From positions 1 through 44,832 of the forward strand of contig CACEQR010000003.1 in the NCBI GenBank assembly GCA_902561765.1: a stretch of 44,832 bases of DNA, in the 5' to 3' direction. This document shows, in pieces, positions 1 to 8,130 of this stretch (positions are counted from its first letter, which is position 1; every line of letters starts with the position of its first letter). The position numbers and the translations under genes are program-made. The stretch comes from an uncultured Pelagibacteraceae bacterium. GTDB taxonomy: Bacteria; Pseudomonadota; Alphaproteobacteria; Pelagibacterales; Pelagibacteraceae. A model generated the notes under the pieces. It did not search any database, was not told the DNA's origin, and saw only the letters and a list, made by a program, of their open reading frames with translations.

Positions 1-462
1 AATATCTATACTCCTAATGGCAATCCAGTAGACACTGAAAAATATGATTATAAATTATATTGGTTAGATAGTTTAATAAAAAAATTAAAATCTCTTTTAA
101 AAACAAATGACAATATAATTATTGCGGGTGATTTTAATATTATTCCCTCTGCTGAGGATGTTCATGATCCTAAAGGATATGAAAACGATGCATTGTATAG
201 AATAGAAATTAGAAAGAAATTAAGAGAAATGAATAATTTAGGATTTCATGATGCATTTCGATATATCTATCCTGATAAGGAAGAGTATACTTTTTGGGAT
301 TACACAAGTGGAGCTTGGCAAAAAAATAATGGTATGAGGATTGATCACTTCTTAGTTACCAATTCATTATTAAAAAATATTAAGGATGTTAAAATTAATA
401 AATATCCAAGAGGTAGAGAGAAACCTTCAGATCACACCCCTATTGAATTAGAGTTAACTTAA
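1..462 (+). CDS. xthA: Exodeoxyribonuclease III (AP endonuclease), 3' part only
   Basis: The reading frame is open from base 1 to the TAA at 460-462, so the start lies outside the window. Exonuclease III cuts DNA at abasic sites and removes 3' blocking groups in base excision repair. The visible part carries the family blocks: an N-x-Y-x-P-N-G start, the catalytic G-D-F-N motif near base 127, a WDY..GAW block near 295, RIDH near 340, and the terminal SDH-x-P motif near 428. All are hallmarks of the exonuclease III branch of the EEP phosphatase superfamily. Its last 9 bases overlap the end of the convergent dehydrogenase gene. The family is clear; choosing ExoIII over a related AP endonuclease rests on the SDHTP ending and WDY block. 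Confidence 0.93.
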   Translation, partial: NIYTPNGNPVDTEKYDYKLYWLDSLIKKLKSLLKTNDNIIIAGDFNIIPSAEDVHDPKGYENDALYRIEIRKKLREMNNLGFHDAFRYIYPDKEEYTFWDYTSGAWQKNNGMRIDHFLVTNSLLKNIKDVKINKYPRGREKPSDHTPIELELT

Positions 463-1452
463 AGATTTAATTTTATTAACCAAGTCTTCATTTATATATC
501 TTGGTCCTTTATCTAATCTATTTTTATGTCTTCTTTCACCAGGAAGTCTAACATCCCCCATTGATTTCATTTTTTCAAAAAACTTTAAGGAGTGTGTGTC
601 CCAATCAGAATTTGATAATTTTTCTGGGGATATTGCTAAAATGAACTCTCCACCACTTGGTGGACCGCCATCATTATTATCCTTCTCAGCCGTCTCATAA
701 CTAAAATTATCTCCAACAAGGGCTCCAGCAAGCAATTCGACCATCATCGCAATCCCTGAGCCTTTATAGCCGCCAAAAGGCAATAAAACACCACCATCAG
801 CTATTTCAGCTGGATCAGTTGTTTCTTTTCCATCTTTTGTTAATCCAGTACCTAATGGAACTTTGTGACCTTCTCTCTTAGCTACTTGAACTTCACCCAT
901 TGCCATAGATGCAGTTGCCATATCAAAAACTACTGGAGGTTTATTTTTTCTGGGCCAAGCAAAAGATATAGGATTAGTTCCAAACAAAGGTTTAATAGCA
1001 CCAGCAGGTGCTACTGCTGGTTTATATGACGTGCAAGCAAATGCTGCAAGACCATGCTCTGCTACTGCTTCAGTTTCTGGCCACATAGCAGCCATATGAT
1101 GAGAATTTGTAATTGCCAAAACAGCAATTCCATTTTCCTTTGCAAGTTTAACTAGTTCTGGAATACTTTTTTTCAGAACTACAGGAGCTAAACAATTATT
1201 ACCATCAACTTTTATCACCGATGGTGTGATAGTTTTTACATTAGGTTTTCCTTTTCCATTTATTTTACCACTTTTAAGACCTGAGATATATGCAGGTACT
1301 CTAAACAAGCCATGAGATATAGACCCATCTCTCTCTGCCTTCATAACTAAATCAGCCATTATTTTTGAAGTTTCATCATCACATCCATTATTTGAAAATG
1401 TTTTTTTAGCAAGTTCGTAGATTTCGTCTAATGATAATGAAATATTGCTCAC
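454..1452 (-). CDS. Malate/L-lactate dehydrogenase, Ldh2 (YlbC/MdhII) family
   Basis: A 332-residue protein matching the usual length of the Ldh2 family (PF02615), NAD(P)H-dependent oxidoreductases that reduce 2-oxo acids such as pyruvate, oxaloacetate or ureidoglycolate-like substrates. Supporting segments are SHGLFRVP near residue 47, the ITNSHHMAAMWPETE block near residue 115 that carries the family catalytic histidine, FGTNPISFAWP near residue 158, FDMATASMA near residue 176, and the C-terminal DVRLPGERR. The start is GTG at 1452 with only a weak, very close GAGG, so the exact start is uncertain. No pathway partner is adjacent, so the substrate cannot be assigned. It converges on xthA. 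Confidence 0.88.
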   Translation of the reverse strand: MSNISLSLDEIYELAKKTFSNNGCDDETSKIMADLVMKAERDGSISHGLFRVPAYISGLKSGKINGKGKPNVKTITPSVIKVDGNNCLAPVVLKKSIPELVKLAKENGIAVLAITNSHHMAAMWPETEAVAEHGLAAFACTSYKPAVAPAGAIKPLFGTNPISFAWPRKNKPPVVFDMATASMAMGEVQVAKREGHKVPLGTGLTKDGKETTDPAEIADGGVLLPFGGYKGSGIAMMVELLAGALVGDNFSYETAEKDNNDGGPPSGGEFILAISPEKLSNSDWDTHSLKFFEKMKSMGDVRLPGERRHKNRLDKGPRYINEDLVNKIKSLS

Positions 1453-1494
1453 TACCTCATTAGATATTATTTAAAATATAATTCAAATGAATTA

Positions 1495-2223
1495 TTATTT
1501 ATTTTCCCATTCAAATCGTGGAAAAGAGTCAAATATTTTAAAGATGTCTTTTGACCATTGATTGCAAACTCTAGAATATTCATCATCAGTTAAATTAAGA
1601 CATTTTTGTGAAGCAATTTTTAATTCATCTTTTTTTATTACTGTAAAATCAATTGGAGGACCAACTGTTAAATCACTTTTTAAAGTTGAATCCATAGAAA
1701 TTAATGCACATCTAGAAGCATCGCCAACTGAAACCTCTGGTTTAATAACTCTATCTAAAATTGGTTTACCATATTTGACTTCACCTATTACTAAATAAGG
1801 CTTGCTATCTGCAGGTCTTATATAGTTTCCTTGAGGGTAAACCAAAAAAAGTTCCATTGGCTGACCTTTTATTTGGCCTCCAATAATAAATGTCGATCCT
1901 AAAAGAACAGTATCAGTATTAATTCCTTTAGGTGCCGAATGTTCAATATTAAGCGAACCTATATATGAAGCAATTTGGTCGAAATTTTCACAGGTATTTA
2001 AATTTTGTTTACCTGAATTATTGTCTAAATCATTTTGTATTGATTTAAAAACTGCTTGTGATGTTCCTAGATTACCAGAAGTGACAATTATAATAGTTCT
2101 ATCGCCCACATCATAAGTAAACATTTTTGAATAAATATTAACATTATCAAGTCCTGCATTTGTCCTTGAATCTGATGCAAAAACTAAACCATCTGAAGCT
2201 TTGATACCTATACAATAAGTCAT
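1495..2223 (-). CDS. Anbu proteasome-like peptidase (COG3484)
   Basis: A 242-residue protein of the Anbu (ancestral beta subunit) family, a bacterial Ntn-hydrolase related to 20S proteasome and HslV. After removal of Met1 the N terminus would be Thr, the predicted nucleophile. The opening M-T-Y-C-I-G-x-K and FASDSRTNAGLDN, including the Asp near residue 18, fit the family, as do ILGG-type segments mid-protein. Anbu usually lies with a circularly permuted ATP-grasp gene, an alpha-E (DUF403) gene and a transglutaminase-like gene. Here only the ATP-grasp partner is present, divergent across 112 bases. Biological substrates of Anbu remain poorly defined. Family assignment is strong; function is open. 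Confidence 0.9.
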   Translation of the reverse strand: MTYCIGIKASDGLVFASDSRTNAGLDNVNIYSKMFTYDVGDRTIIIVTSGNLGTSQAVFKSIQNDLDNNSGKQNLNTCENFDQIASYIGSLNIEHSAPKGINTDTVLLGSTFIIGGQIKGQPMELFLVYPQGNYIRPADSKPYLVIGEVKYGKPILDRVIKPEVSVGDASRCALISMDSTLKSDLTVGPPIDFTVIKKDELKIASQKCLNLTDDEYSRVCNQWSKDIFKIFDSFPRFEWENK

Positions 2224-2335
2224 TGCGTTGAATTGTTATTTAATTATTACATTAATTAATAATCTATTAAAAGCATAACAGATATATCTATTATGCATTT
2301 GCTTATTTAATTCAATTATTCGAGATTATCTGATT

Positions 2336-3781
2336 ATGGTCTTTAAACTTTGGAAAAACTATAACGCAAAGCTTGCTTACGACGGGTACTTTACAAAAGA
2401 AAATAAGCTAAGAAAACATGCAACTATAATTTCGGGAATATTGGAGAAATACGGGAAAAAAAAACTACAAGAAATTGAAAAAAATTGCCAAAGTACAATA
2501 AGTGCAAGAGGTATAAATTTTAGAGTTTATGCTGCAAATAATAGAGCTGAAGAAAAAAAATGGCCTCTAGATATAATTCCAAGAATTATTCCAAAAAAAG
2601 TTTGGAATAAAATATCAAAAGGACTTAAGCAAAGGGCATTAGCTCTTAATCTGTTTATCGATGATGTTTATAATCAAAAGAAAATATTTACAGATAAAGT
2701 TGTTCCAAAAGATATAATATTTAAATCTCCGTATTATGTAAAAGAATGTGAGGGATTTTCCCCCAAATATAAAGCATGGTCAAATATTTCAGGAATTGAC
2801 TTAATAAGAAACGTTAATGGTGAATATTTGGTCTTAGAAGATAATTTAAGAGTTCCATCTGGTGTTTCATATATGCTCGAAAATAGAATGGTTATGAGAG
2901 ATGTGTTTCCTGAATTGTTTACTAGATATAAAGTGTCATCAATTCATCAATACACAAATAAACTTTATAACTGTATGGTTGAGTGTATTCCAAAAAAAAC
3001 ATCTAACCCTCATATGGTTGTTCTTACGCCAGGAATATATAATTCTGCTTACTTTGAACACTCTTTCTTAGCTGAACAAATGGGAATAGCTTTAGTAGAA
3101 GGCAAAGATTTATTTGTTGAAAATGATATTGTTTACATGAAAACTGTCAAAGGTCCTTTAAAGGTAGATTGTATCTACAGACGTTTAGATGATAATTTTC
3201 TTGACCCAAAAGTTTTTTTTAAGGGCTCATTAATTGGAGTGCCTGGTTTATTCAAGAGTTGGCGTAAAGGTAATGTGGGGATTGTGAATGCTATAGGTAC
3301 AGGAGTTGCTGATGACAAAGTTGTATATTCATATGTAAATAAAATGATTGTGTATTATCTTGGTGAACAACCAATTCTAAATCAGGTTGAAACATATCTT
3401 TGCCATGACAAGGTGCAAAGAGATTACGTAATTGAAAATATATCAAATCTAGTTGTTAAACCTGCAAATGCTTCTGGAGGGTATGGAATTATGATTGGAC
3501 CTAAAGCTCCAAAAAAAGAACGCGATGAGGTAATCAGCAAAATTAAAAAAAATCCTAGAGAATTTATTGCTCAACCTTTAGAAATACTCTCCACAGGACC
3601 AACTATAACAGATAATGAAATTGAGCCTAGGCACGTAGATTTACGGCCATTTGTTCTAAGTGGAAAAACATCCTATGTGACTACAGGAGGTTTAACTAGA
3701 GTTGCTTTAAGAAAAGGAAGTACAATAGTGAACAGTTCTCAAGGTGGAGGCTCGAAAGATACATTAATTGTAGAAACGTAA
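2336..3781 (+). CDS. Circularly permuted ATP-grasp protein (DUF404/DUF407)
   Basis: A 481-residue protein of normal length for the circularly permuted ATP-grasp family. Diagnostic blocks are YRRLDDNFLDP near residue 281, the nucleotide-binding loop VVKPANASGGYG near residue 372, and the C-terminal EPRHVDLRPFVLSG and NSSQGGGSKDT. ATP-grasp enzymes join a carboxylate to an amine or thiol using ATP, giving an acyl-phosphate intermediate; related genes next to Anbu are predicted to make short peptides or amides. This gene is the first of a three-gene + strand run with a glycoside phosphatase and a GT81-type glycosyltransferase, an unusual pairing. Its substrate is unknown; a link to glucosylglycerate is an inference from position only. 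Confidence 0.88.
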   Translation: MVFKLWKNYNAKLAYDGYFTKENKLRKHATIISGILEKYGKKKLQEIEKNCQSTISARGINFRVYAANNRAEEKKWPLDIIPRIIPKKVWNKISKGLKQRALALNLFIDDVYNQKKIFTDKVVPKDIIFKSPYYVKECEGFSPKYKAWSNISGIDLIRNVNGEYLVLEDNLRVPSGVSYMLENRMVMRDVFPELFTRYKVSSIHQYTNKLYNCMVECIPKKTSNPHMVVLTPGIYNSAYFEHSFLAEQMGIALVEGKDLFVENDIVYMKTVKGPLKVDCIYRRLDDNFLDPKVFFKGSLIGVPGLFKSWRKGNVGIVNAIGTGVADDKVVYSYVNKMIVYYLGEQPILNQVETYLCHDKVQRDYVIENISNLVVKPANASGGYGIMIGPKAPKKERDEVISKIKKNPREFIAQPLEILSTGPTITDNEIEPRHVDLRPFVLSGKTSYVTTGGLTRVALRKGSTIVNSSQGGGSKDTLIVET

Positions 3782-3806
3782 TAATTTAAATCAATCTAAT
3801 TTATTC

Positions 3807-4607
3807 ATGAAATCGAAAATCATCATATTTACAGATTTAGACGGTACTCTATTAGACAAAACTAAATTCCATTTTAGACAGGCAAAAAAATACATAAATG
3901 AACTCATATCTAAAAATATAATTATAATTCCCATCTCTAGCAAAACTGAAAAGGAAATCAGGCTATTTTTAAGAGAAATTAAACATAATTTACCTTTTGT
4001 AACAGAAAATGGATCAGAAATTTATAATTTAAATTTATTAAAAAAAACTTTTCCAAGAAAAATTACATTAGCAAGAGATAAATTAAAAATTTATGAAATT
4101 TTTAATAAGAAAATTGATCCACAAATATTAGAAAATTGTGAATTTGTTTTTAAAATGACAAAAAGGAAACAAACTAAAATTTTGGGTTTAAAAGGAAAAA
4201 AATTAAATGCAAGTTTACATAGAAAATTTACTTTTCCTTTTATTTTTAGAGGTTCGAAATTTAAAAAAAATAAATTGTTAAAAGATACAAATAAAATGGG
4301 ATTAAATATATTAGAAGGTGGAAGAGTAATGAACTTAGGAGATAAGATTGATAAAGGTTATGCAGTTAACAAAATACTCAAATTAACAAAAAATAAATTA
4401 AAATCAAAAATTCATACCATTGCAGTTGGTGATAATTCGAATGATTTAAGTATGCTAAATGTATCTGAGTATCCTTGTGTAATTGGAAATAAAAATCTTA
4501 AAATTAAAAATAAAAATAAATCATTTTCAAGCGACTATGCTCCACTAGGTTGGAAGATTGCTGTAAAAAAAGCAATTAATAAAATTGAAAAAAGAGGATT
4601 GATATAA
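3807..4607 (+). CDS. Glucosyl/mannosyl-3-phosphoglycerate phosphatase (HAD family)
   Basis: A 266-residue HAD hydrolase with motif I F-T-D-L-D-G-T-L-L (nucleophile Asp10, acid Asp12), motif II PISSKTE near residue 42, the VTENGSEIY segment near residue 65 typical of the mannosyl-3-phosphoglycerate phosphatase (MPGP) branch, and motif IV GDNSNDLSML near residue 212. The family removes phosphate from mannosyl- or glucosyl-3-phosphoglycerate, giving the compatible solutes mannosylglycerate or glucosylglycerate. It ends 3 bases before the start of the synthase-like gene, so the two very likely act in succession. The sugar cannot be read from the phosphatase alone; glucose is suggested by the neighbouring synthase. 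Confidence 0.82.
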   Translation: MKSKIIIFTDLDGTLLDKTKFHFRQAKKYINELISKNIIIIPISSKTEKEIRLFLREIKHNLPFVTENGSEIYNLNLLKKTFPRKITLARDKLKIYEIFNKKIDPQILENCEFVFKMTKRKQTKILGLKGKKLNASLHRKFTFPFIFRGSKFKKNKLLKDTNKMGLNILEGGRVMNLGDKIDKGYAVNKILKLTKNKLKSKIHTIAVGDNSNDLSMLNVSEYPCVIGNKNLKIKNKNKSFSSDYAPLGWKIAVKKAINKIEKRGLI

Positions 4608-4610
4608 TTT

Positions 4611-5831
4611 ATGGGCGAGTTTTCACAAAATGGTGTAGTTGCAAATCTTCATGATTTTTCAACAAGAACAACAGATCAAATAGAAAAAGATTTAGAAAAA
4701 TTTTCTAAAGCAAGACCTATGGAGTTAATACTTCCATGCTTATATTCAGAACTTGAAGGTGACGCTCTACCAAAAATTGTAAATGAAATAAGTAAAACAA
4801 AGTACCTAAACCATATTATAATAGGACTAGATAAGGCAAACAAATTACAAGCTAAAAAAGCTTGGAAGTTTTTCAAAAAACTTAAAGTACCTTTTTCAAT
4901 TTTATGGAACGACGGACCAAAATTGAAAAAACTTGATAAAGAATTAAAAAAAATTGACCTAGCCCCTAAACAAATGGGTAAAGGAAGAAATGTTTGGTAC
5001 TGCATTGGAATGGCAATAGCTAGAGATGAGGCAAGATCAGTTGCACTTCATGATTGCGATATCAAAACTTATGATAGAAGACTACTAGCAAAGCTATTTT
5101 ATCCGGTAGAAAACCCATTGTTCAATTACGAGTTTTGTAAAGGTTACTATCCAAGAATAGCAGATAAAAAAATGCATGGTAGAGTTGCTAGACTACTTGT
5201 AAATCCCCTTTTAACAGCGATGGAAAAAACTATCGGTAAAAGTGATTACATAGATTTTATGAAGTCATTTAAATACCCATTAGCGGGAGAATTTTCATTT
5301 AGAAGAAATATTTTACCTGAATTAAGAATTTCATCAGATTGGGGAATTGAAATTGCTATTTTGTCTGAAATGCAAAGAAACTATTCTTCAAATAATATTT
5401 GCCAAGTTGAATTAGCAGATAATTATGATCATAAACACCAAATACTGTCTATTAAAGACAGCTCAAAAGGCTTGTCTAAAATGTCTATTGATATAATAAA
5501 AACTTTAGTCAGAAAACTTGCTACACAAGGATATTCATTTAGTAAAGAAACCTTCAGATCAATCAAAGCCACCTACTACAGATCAGCTTTGGATTTAATT
5601 GATATTTATAGAAGTGATGCTCAAATGAACGGTCTAAAGTTTGACTCACATAATGAGGAAAAAACAGTTGAGCTATTTGCTTTGAATATAATGAAAGCTG
5701 GTGAGTCATTTTTTGAAAATCCAATGGATACACCTTTTATACCAACTTGGCACAGAGTAAAAAGTGCTATCCCAGATTTCTTAGATAGATTTAAAGAAAG
5801 TGTTCATAAAGATAATAAAGATTTCAAATAA
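4611..5831 (+). CDS. gpgS: Glucosyl-3-phosphoglycerate synthase-like glycosyltransferase
   Basis: A 406-residue GT-A fold glycosyltransferase. The ELILPCLYSELEG segment near residue 38 and the metal-binding D-C-D at residues 148-150 (in HDCDIKTYDR) match the GT81-type glucosyl-3-phosphoglycerate synthases, which transfer glucose from an NDP-sugar to 3-phosphoglycerate. With the phosphatase just upstream it would make glucosylglycerate, a nitrogen-free compatible solute known to accumulate under salt stress and nitrogen limitation in several bacteria. The start ATG at 4611 follows the upstream gene by 3 bases. The alternative is a mannosyl-3-phosphoglycerate synthase or another related activity; sequence alone does not prove the acceptor. 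Confidence 0.78.
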   Translation: MGEFSQNGVVANLHDFSTRTTDQIEKDLEKFSKARPMELILPCLYSELEGDALPKIVNEISKTKYLNHIIIGLDKANKLQAKKAWKFFKKLKVPFSILWNDGPKLKKLDKELKKIDLAPKQMGKGRNVWYCIGMAIARDEARSVALHDCDIKTYDRRLLAKLFYPVENPLFNYEFCKGYYPRIADKKMHGRVARLLVNPLLTAMEKTIGKSDYIDFMKSFKYPLAGEFSFRRNILPELRISSDWGIEIAILSEMQRNYSSNNICQVELADNYDHKHQILSIKDSSKGLSKMSIDIIKTLVRKLATQGYSFSKETFRSIKATYYRSALDLIDIYRSDAQMNGLKFDSHNEEKTVELFALNIMKAGESFFENPMDTPFIPTWHRVKSAIPDFLDRFKESVHKDNKDFK

Positions 5832-5844
5832 ATTAAAAATACTT

Positions 5845-6108
5845 TTAATGTTTGTGATTGTGCTCTTGTTCTAAATTTTCAAAATCAACTTCTATAATAT
5901 CATTAATAGATTTTGCAATTCTCCAATTTTTGAGTTTTCCATCAACTGTTCTTTCAGTAATAATTGTCTCAATAGGTGGACAATTAGGTTCATGACAAGC
6001 TAATTCTGCAATACTTAATAATGATGTATCTGGAATTTGTTTTTTTTCTGAAAAAATTTTTTTTAAACTTCTAATAATTTCAATATTTGGTTTTTTTTTA
6101 TTAAACAT
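5845..6108 (-). CDS. Small conserved Cys/His protein in the zinc operon, function unknown
   Basis: An 87-residue protein I do not recognise by function. It has a basic N terminus (MFNKKKPN), a central A-C-H-E-P-N-C-P-P-I-E-T motif near residues 33-44, which looks like a conserved metal-binding or redox pair of cysteines, and a histidine-rich tail (EQEHNHKH). It is the last gene of a minus-strand run WD40 - CobW - ZnuA sense order upstream, starting 3 bases after the WD40 stop codon, so it should be co-transcribed with the zinc genes. The Cys and His residues fit zinc binding or delivery, but this is inference. It converges on the gpgS-like gene with a 13-base gap. Confidence 0.75.
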   Translation of the reverse strand: MFNKKKPNIEIIRSLKKIFSEKKQIPDTSLLSIAELACHEPNCPPIETIITERTVDGKLKNWRIAKSINDIIEVDFENLEQEHNHKH

Positions 6109-6111
6109 GAT

Positions 6112-7167
6112 TTATTTATTTTCCTCATCCCATATAGAGGTCCATAAAATATTTCCGGCCATATCTCCAATTAATATACTTGAAGCATCTTCAGTAACTG
6201 AAATTGTAGTAACCTCAAATTCTGTAAAACTACGAATCATTATTGTATTACTTGATTTTTCAATTTCTGATAAGAAAACCGAACCATCACTTAATCCTGT
6301 AAAAATTGCATTTTCATTTGGGAATGGTTCGACAAAAGTTACTAATTTATTTCCAACAAAAGGAAGGCAAATTGGTTGACGACCTTCTGGTCCATTTCCA
6401 TCAAACGGCCAACAAACCGCATCATTCGAACCAGATGTTACTAAAAATTTTGTATCATGAACAAAGGCAAAACTCTTAACTTTTGCACCATAGCCAGACA
6501 TTGCAGAATCAATTTTATCTTTTAATCGCCAAAAATGAAGTTGATTCTCTTGCATTGAAGTTACTAAATATCTGCCGTCAGGACTAAAAATGACCTTATT
6601 ATGAGAGCCTTTCCATAATAAATTAGATGATTTCCACTTATTACTATAATCTTTTTTCCAAAGAGTGACACCACCATATCGAGAAACTGCTAATCTTCTT
6701 CCTTTTGAGTCAAATGCTACGCCACCTATAGTGCTTTCATGCTCCAATAATTTTGGTTCTTTTCTGCCTGGCATCCAGAGATAAACAATATTTCCAGACG
6801 TGCAAACCAAACTTCCATTATTTGCTGTAACATGATCAACCCAACGAGAACCAAAGTTTGCAATTTCGCTTATTTCTCCATTTAGAGAAATTTTTAAAAA
6901 CCTTCCGTCATCTCCACCGGTTATAATATCATCACCATCTTTTGAAATACAAAGAACAATACCATTATGTGCTTTTATGGGCTCAGAGCTTTGTCCTGAT
7001 TTAAATATTCTTATAGTGCCATCCCCAAATCCACAAGCAATAGAATTACCAATCACCACTGAATTAATAACAGGAATTCCAAGTCTTAATTCTTTTCCTC
7101 TATTTTCAAATTTAGTTTTATTTAACTCAGGGAACTTATTCAGACCAGCTTTCATGCCGATTTGCAA
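6112..7167 (-). CDS. WD40-repeat (beta-propeller) protein of the zinc locus
   Basis: A 351-residue protein made of WD40-like repeats: successive strands such as GFGDGTIRIFKSGQ near residue 47, ITGGDDGRFLKI near residue 88, SRYGGVTLWKK near residue 163, TSMQENQLHFWRLKD near residue 202, TSGSNDAVCWPFDG near residue 242 and GLSDGSVFLSEI near residue 293, consistent with a seven-bladed propeller. No signal peptide is visible, so it is probably cytoplasmic. Such propellers are binding scaffolds with no intrinsic activity. Its start overlaps the end of the CobW-type gene by 16 bases and it sits in the znuA operon, implying a job in zinc handling; the partner is unknown. Confidence 0.85.
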   Translation of the reverse strand: MQIGMKAGLNKFPELNKTKFENRGKELRLGIPVINSVVIGNSIACGFGDGTIRIFKSGQSSEPIKAHNGIVLCISKDGDDIITGGDDGRFLKISLNGEISEIANFGSRWVDHVTANNGSLVCTSGNIVYLWMPGRKEPKLLEHESTIGGVAFDSKGRRLAVSRYGGVTLWKKDYSNKWKSSNLLWKGSHNKVIFSPDGRYLVTSMQENQLHFWRLKDKIDSAMSGYGAKVKSFAFVHDTKFLVTSGSNDAVCWPFDGNGPEGRQPICLPFVGNKLVTFVEPFPNENAIFTGLSDGSVFLSEIEKSSNTIMIRSFTEFEVTTISVTEDASSILIGDMAGNILWTSIWDEENK

Positions 7168-8123
7168 TTTTCAAATCCTTCTTTCAAATTCATACTCTCA
7201 AGATTTCGACCAATAAAAACTAGTCTAGAGCTTCGTTCTTTTCCTTCTGGCCATTTACCCATAGGCGAGGCGTCCATAAGCATGTGCACGCCTTGAAATA
7301 CATATCGATCACTTTCACCTGTAAAATCGAGAATTCCCTTGGTTCTTAGTATATCTTGACCCTTTGTCTGCAAAAGTTTGCTGAACCAATCTTGAAACTT
7401 TTCCATATCTAAAGGGGTATCAGAGACAAACGATAAGCTAGTTACATCATCATCATGCTCATGATCATGGTCTGACTCTAGAAAATCAGGTTCAACTTCT
7501 AAAACTCGTTTTAAACTAAATGCATCAAGATTAAGGATTTCATTTAATGATACCCCACATTTAGTAGTATTAATGATTTTTGCAAAAGGATTAATTTTTC
7601 TTATTCTTTCTTTGACTGCTTCTAAACCACTTTTGTCAACAAGATCTATTTTATTTAACAACACAACATCAGCAAAAGCGATTTGTTCCTCAGCCTCATG
7701 GTGATCAGTTAGTTGAGAACTTAAATGAACAGCATCTGCAACAGTAACAATCGCATCTAACTTTGTTCGATCAGCAACATCTTGGTCGACAAAAAAAGTT
7801 TGTGCAACTGGCGCTGGGTCAGCTAATCCAGTGGTTTCTACAATAATTGCATCTAATTTATCTGCCCTTTTCATAAGGCCACTTAAAATTCGGATTAGAT
7901 CACCTCTGACAGTGCAGCATATGCAGCCATTATTCATCTCAAACACTTCTTCATCAGCATCTACAACTAAATCATTATCTATACCTTGTTCGCCAAATTC
8001 ATTAACGATTACGGCATACTTTTTACCGTGCTGTTCGGTTAGGATTCTATTCAATAAAGTGGTTTTGCCTGCACCAAGAAAACCTGTCAAAACAGTAACT
8101 GGAACTTGTTTGCTACTGTCCAT
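7152..8123 (-). CDS. CobW/COG0523-family GTPase, candidate zinc metallochaperone
   Basis: A 323-residue G3E GTPase. It shows Walker A G-F-L-G-A-G-K-T (residues 14-21), the metal-binding C-I-C-C (67-70), the NKID specificity motif near residue 155, a histidine/aspartate-rich stretch DHDHEHDDD near residue 217, and the C-terminal CobW domain. COG0523 proteins deliver metals using GTP; members under Zur control are linked to zinc allocation during deficiency. Cobalamin work is unlikely here because the neighbours are znuA, znuCB and zur and no cobalamin genes are present. The gap to znuA is only 7 bases, so the two are expected on one zinc-repressed transcript. Confidence 0.88.
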   Translation of the reverse strand: MDSSKQVPVTVLTGFLGAGKTTLLNRILTEQHGKKYAVIVNEFGEQGIDNDLVVDADEEVFEMNNGCICCTVRGDLIRILSGLMKRADKLDAIIVETTGLADPAPVAQTFFVDQDVADRTKLDAIVTVADAVHLSSQLTDHHEAEEQIAFADVVLLNKIDLVDKSGLEAVKERIRKINPFAKIINTTKCGVSLNEILNLDAFSLKRVLEVEPDFLESDHDHEHDDDVTSLSFVSDTPLDMEKFQDWFSKLLQTKGQDILRTKGILDFTGESDRYVFQGVHMLMDASPMGKWPEGKERSSRLVFIGRNLESMNLKEGFENCKSA

Positions 8124-8130
8124 TAAATAG

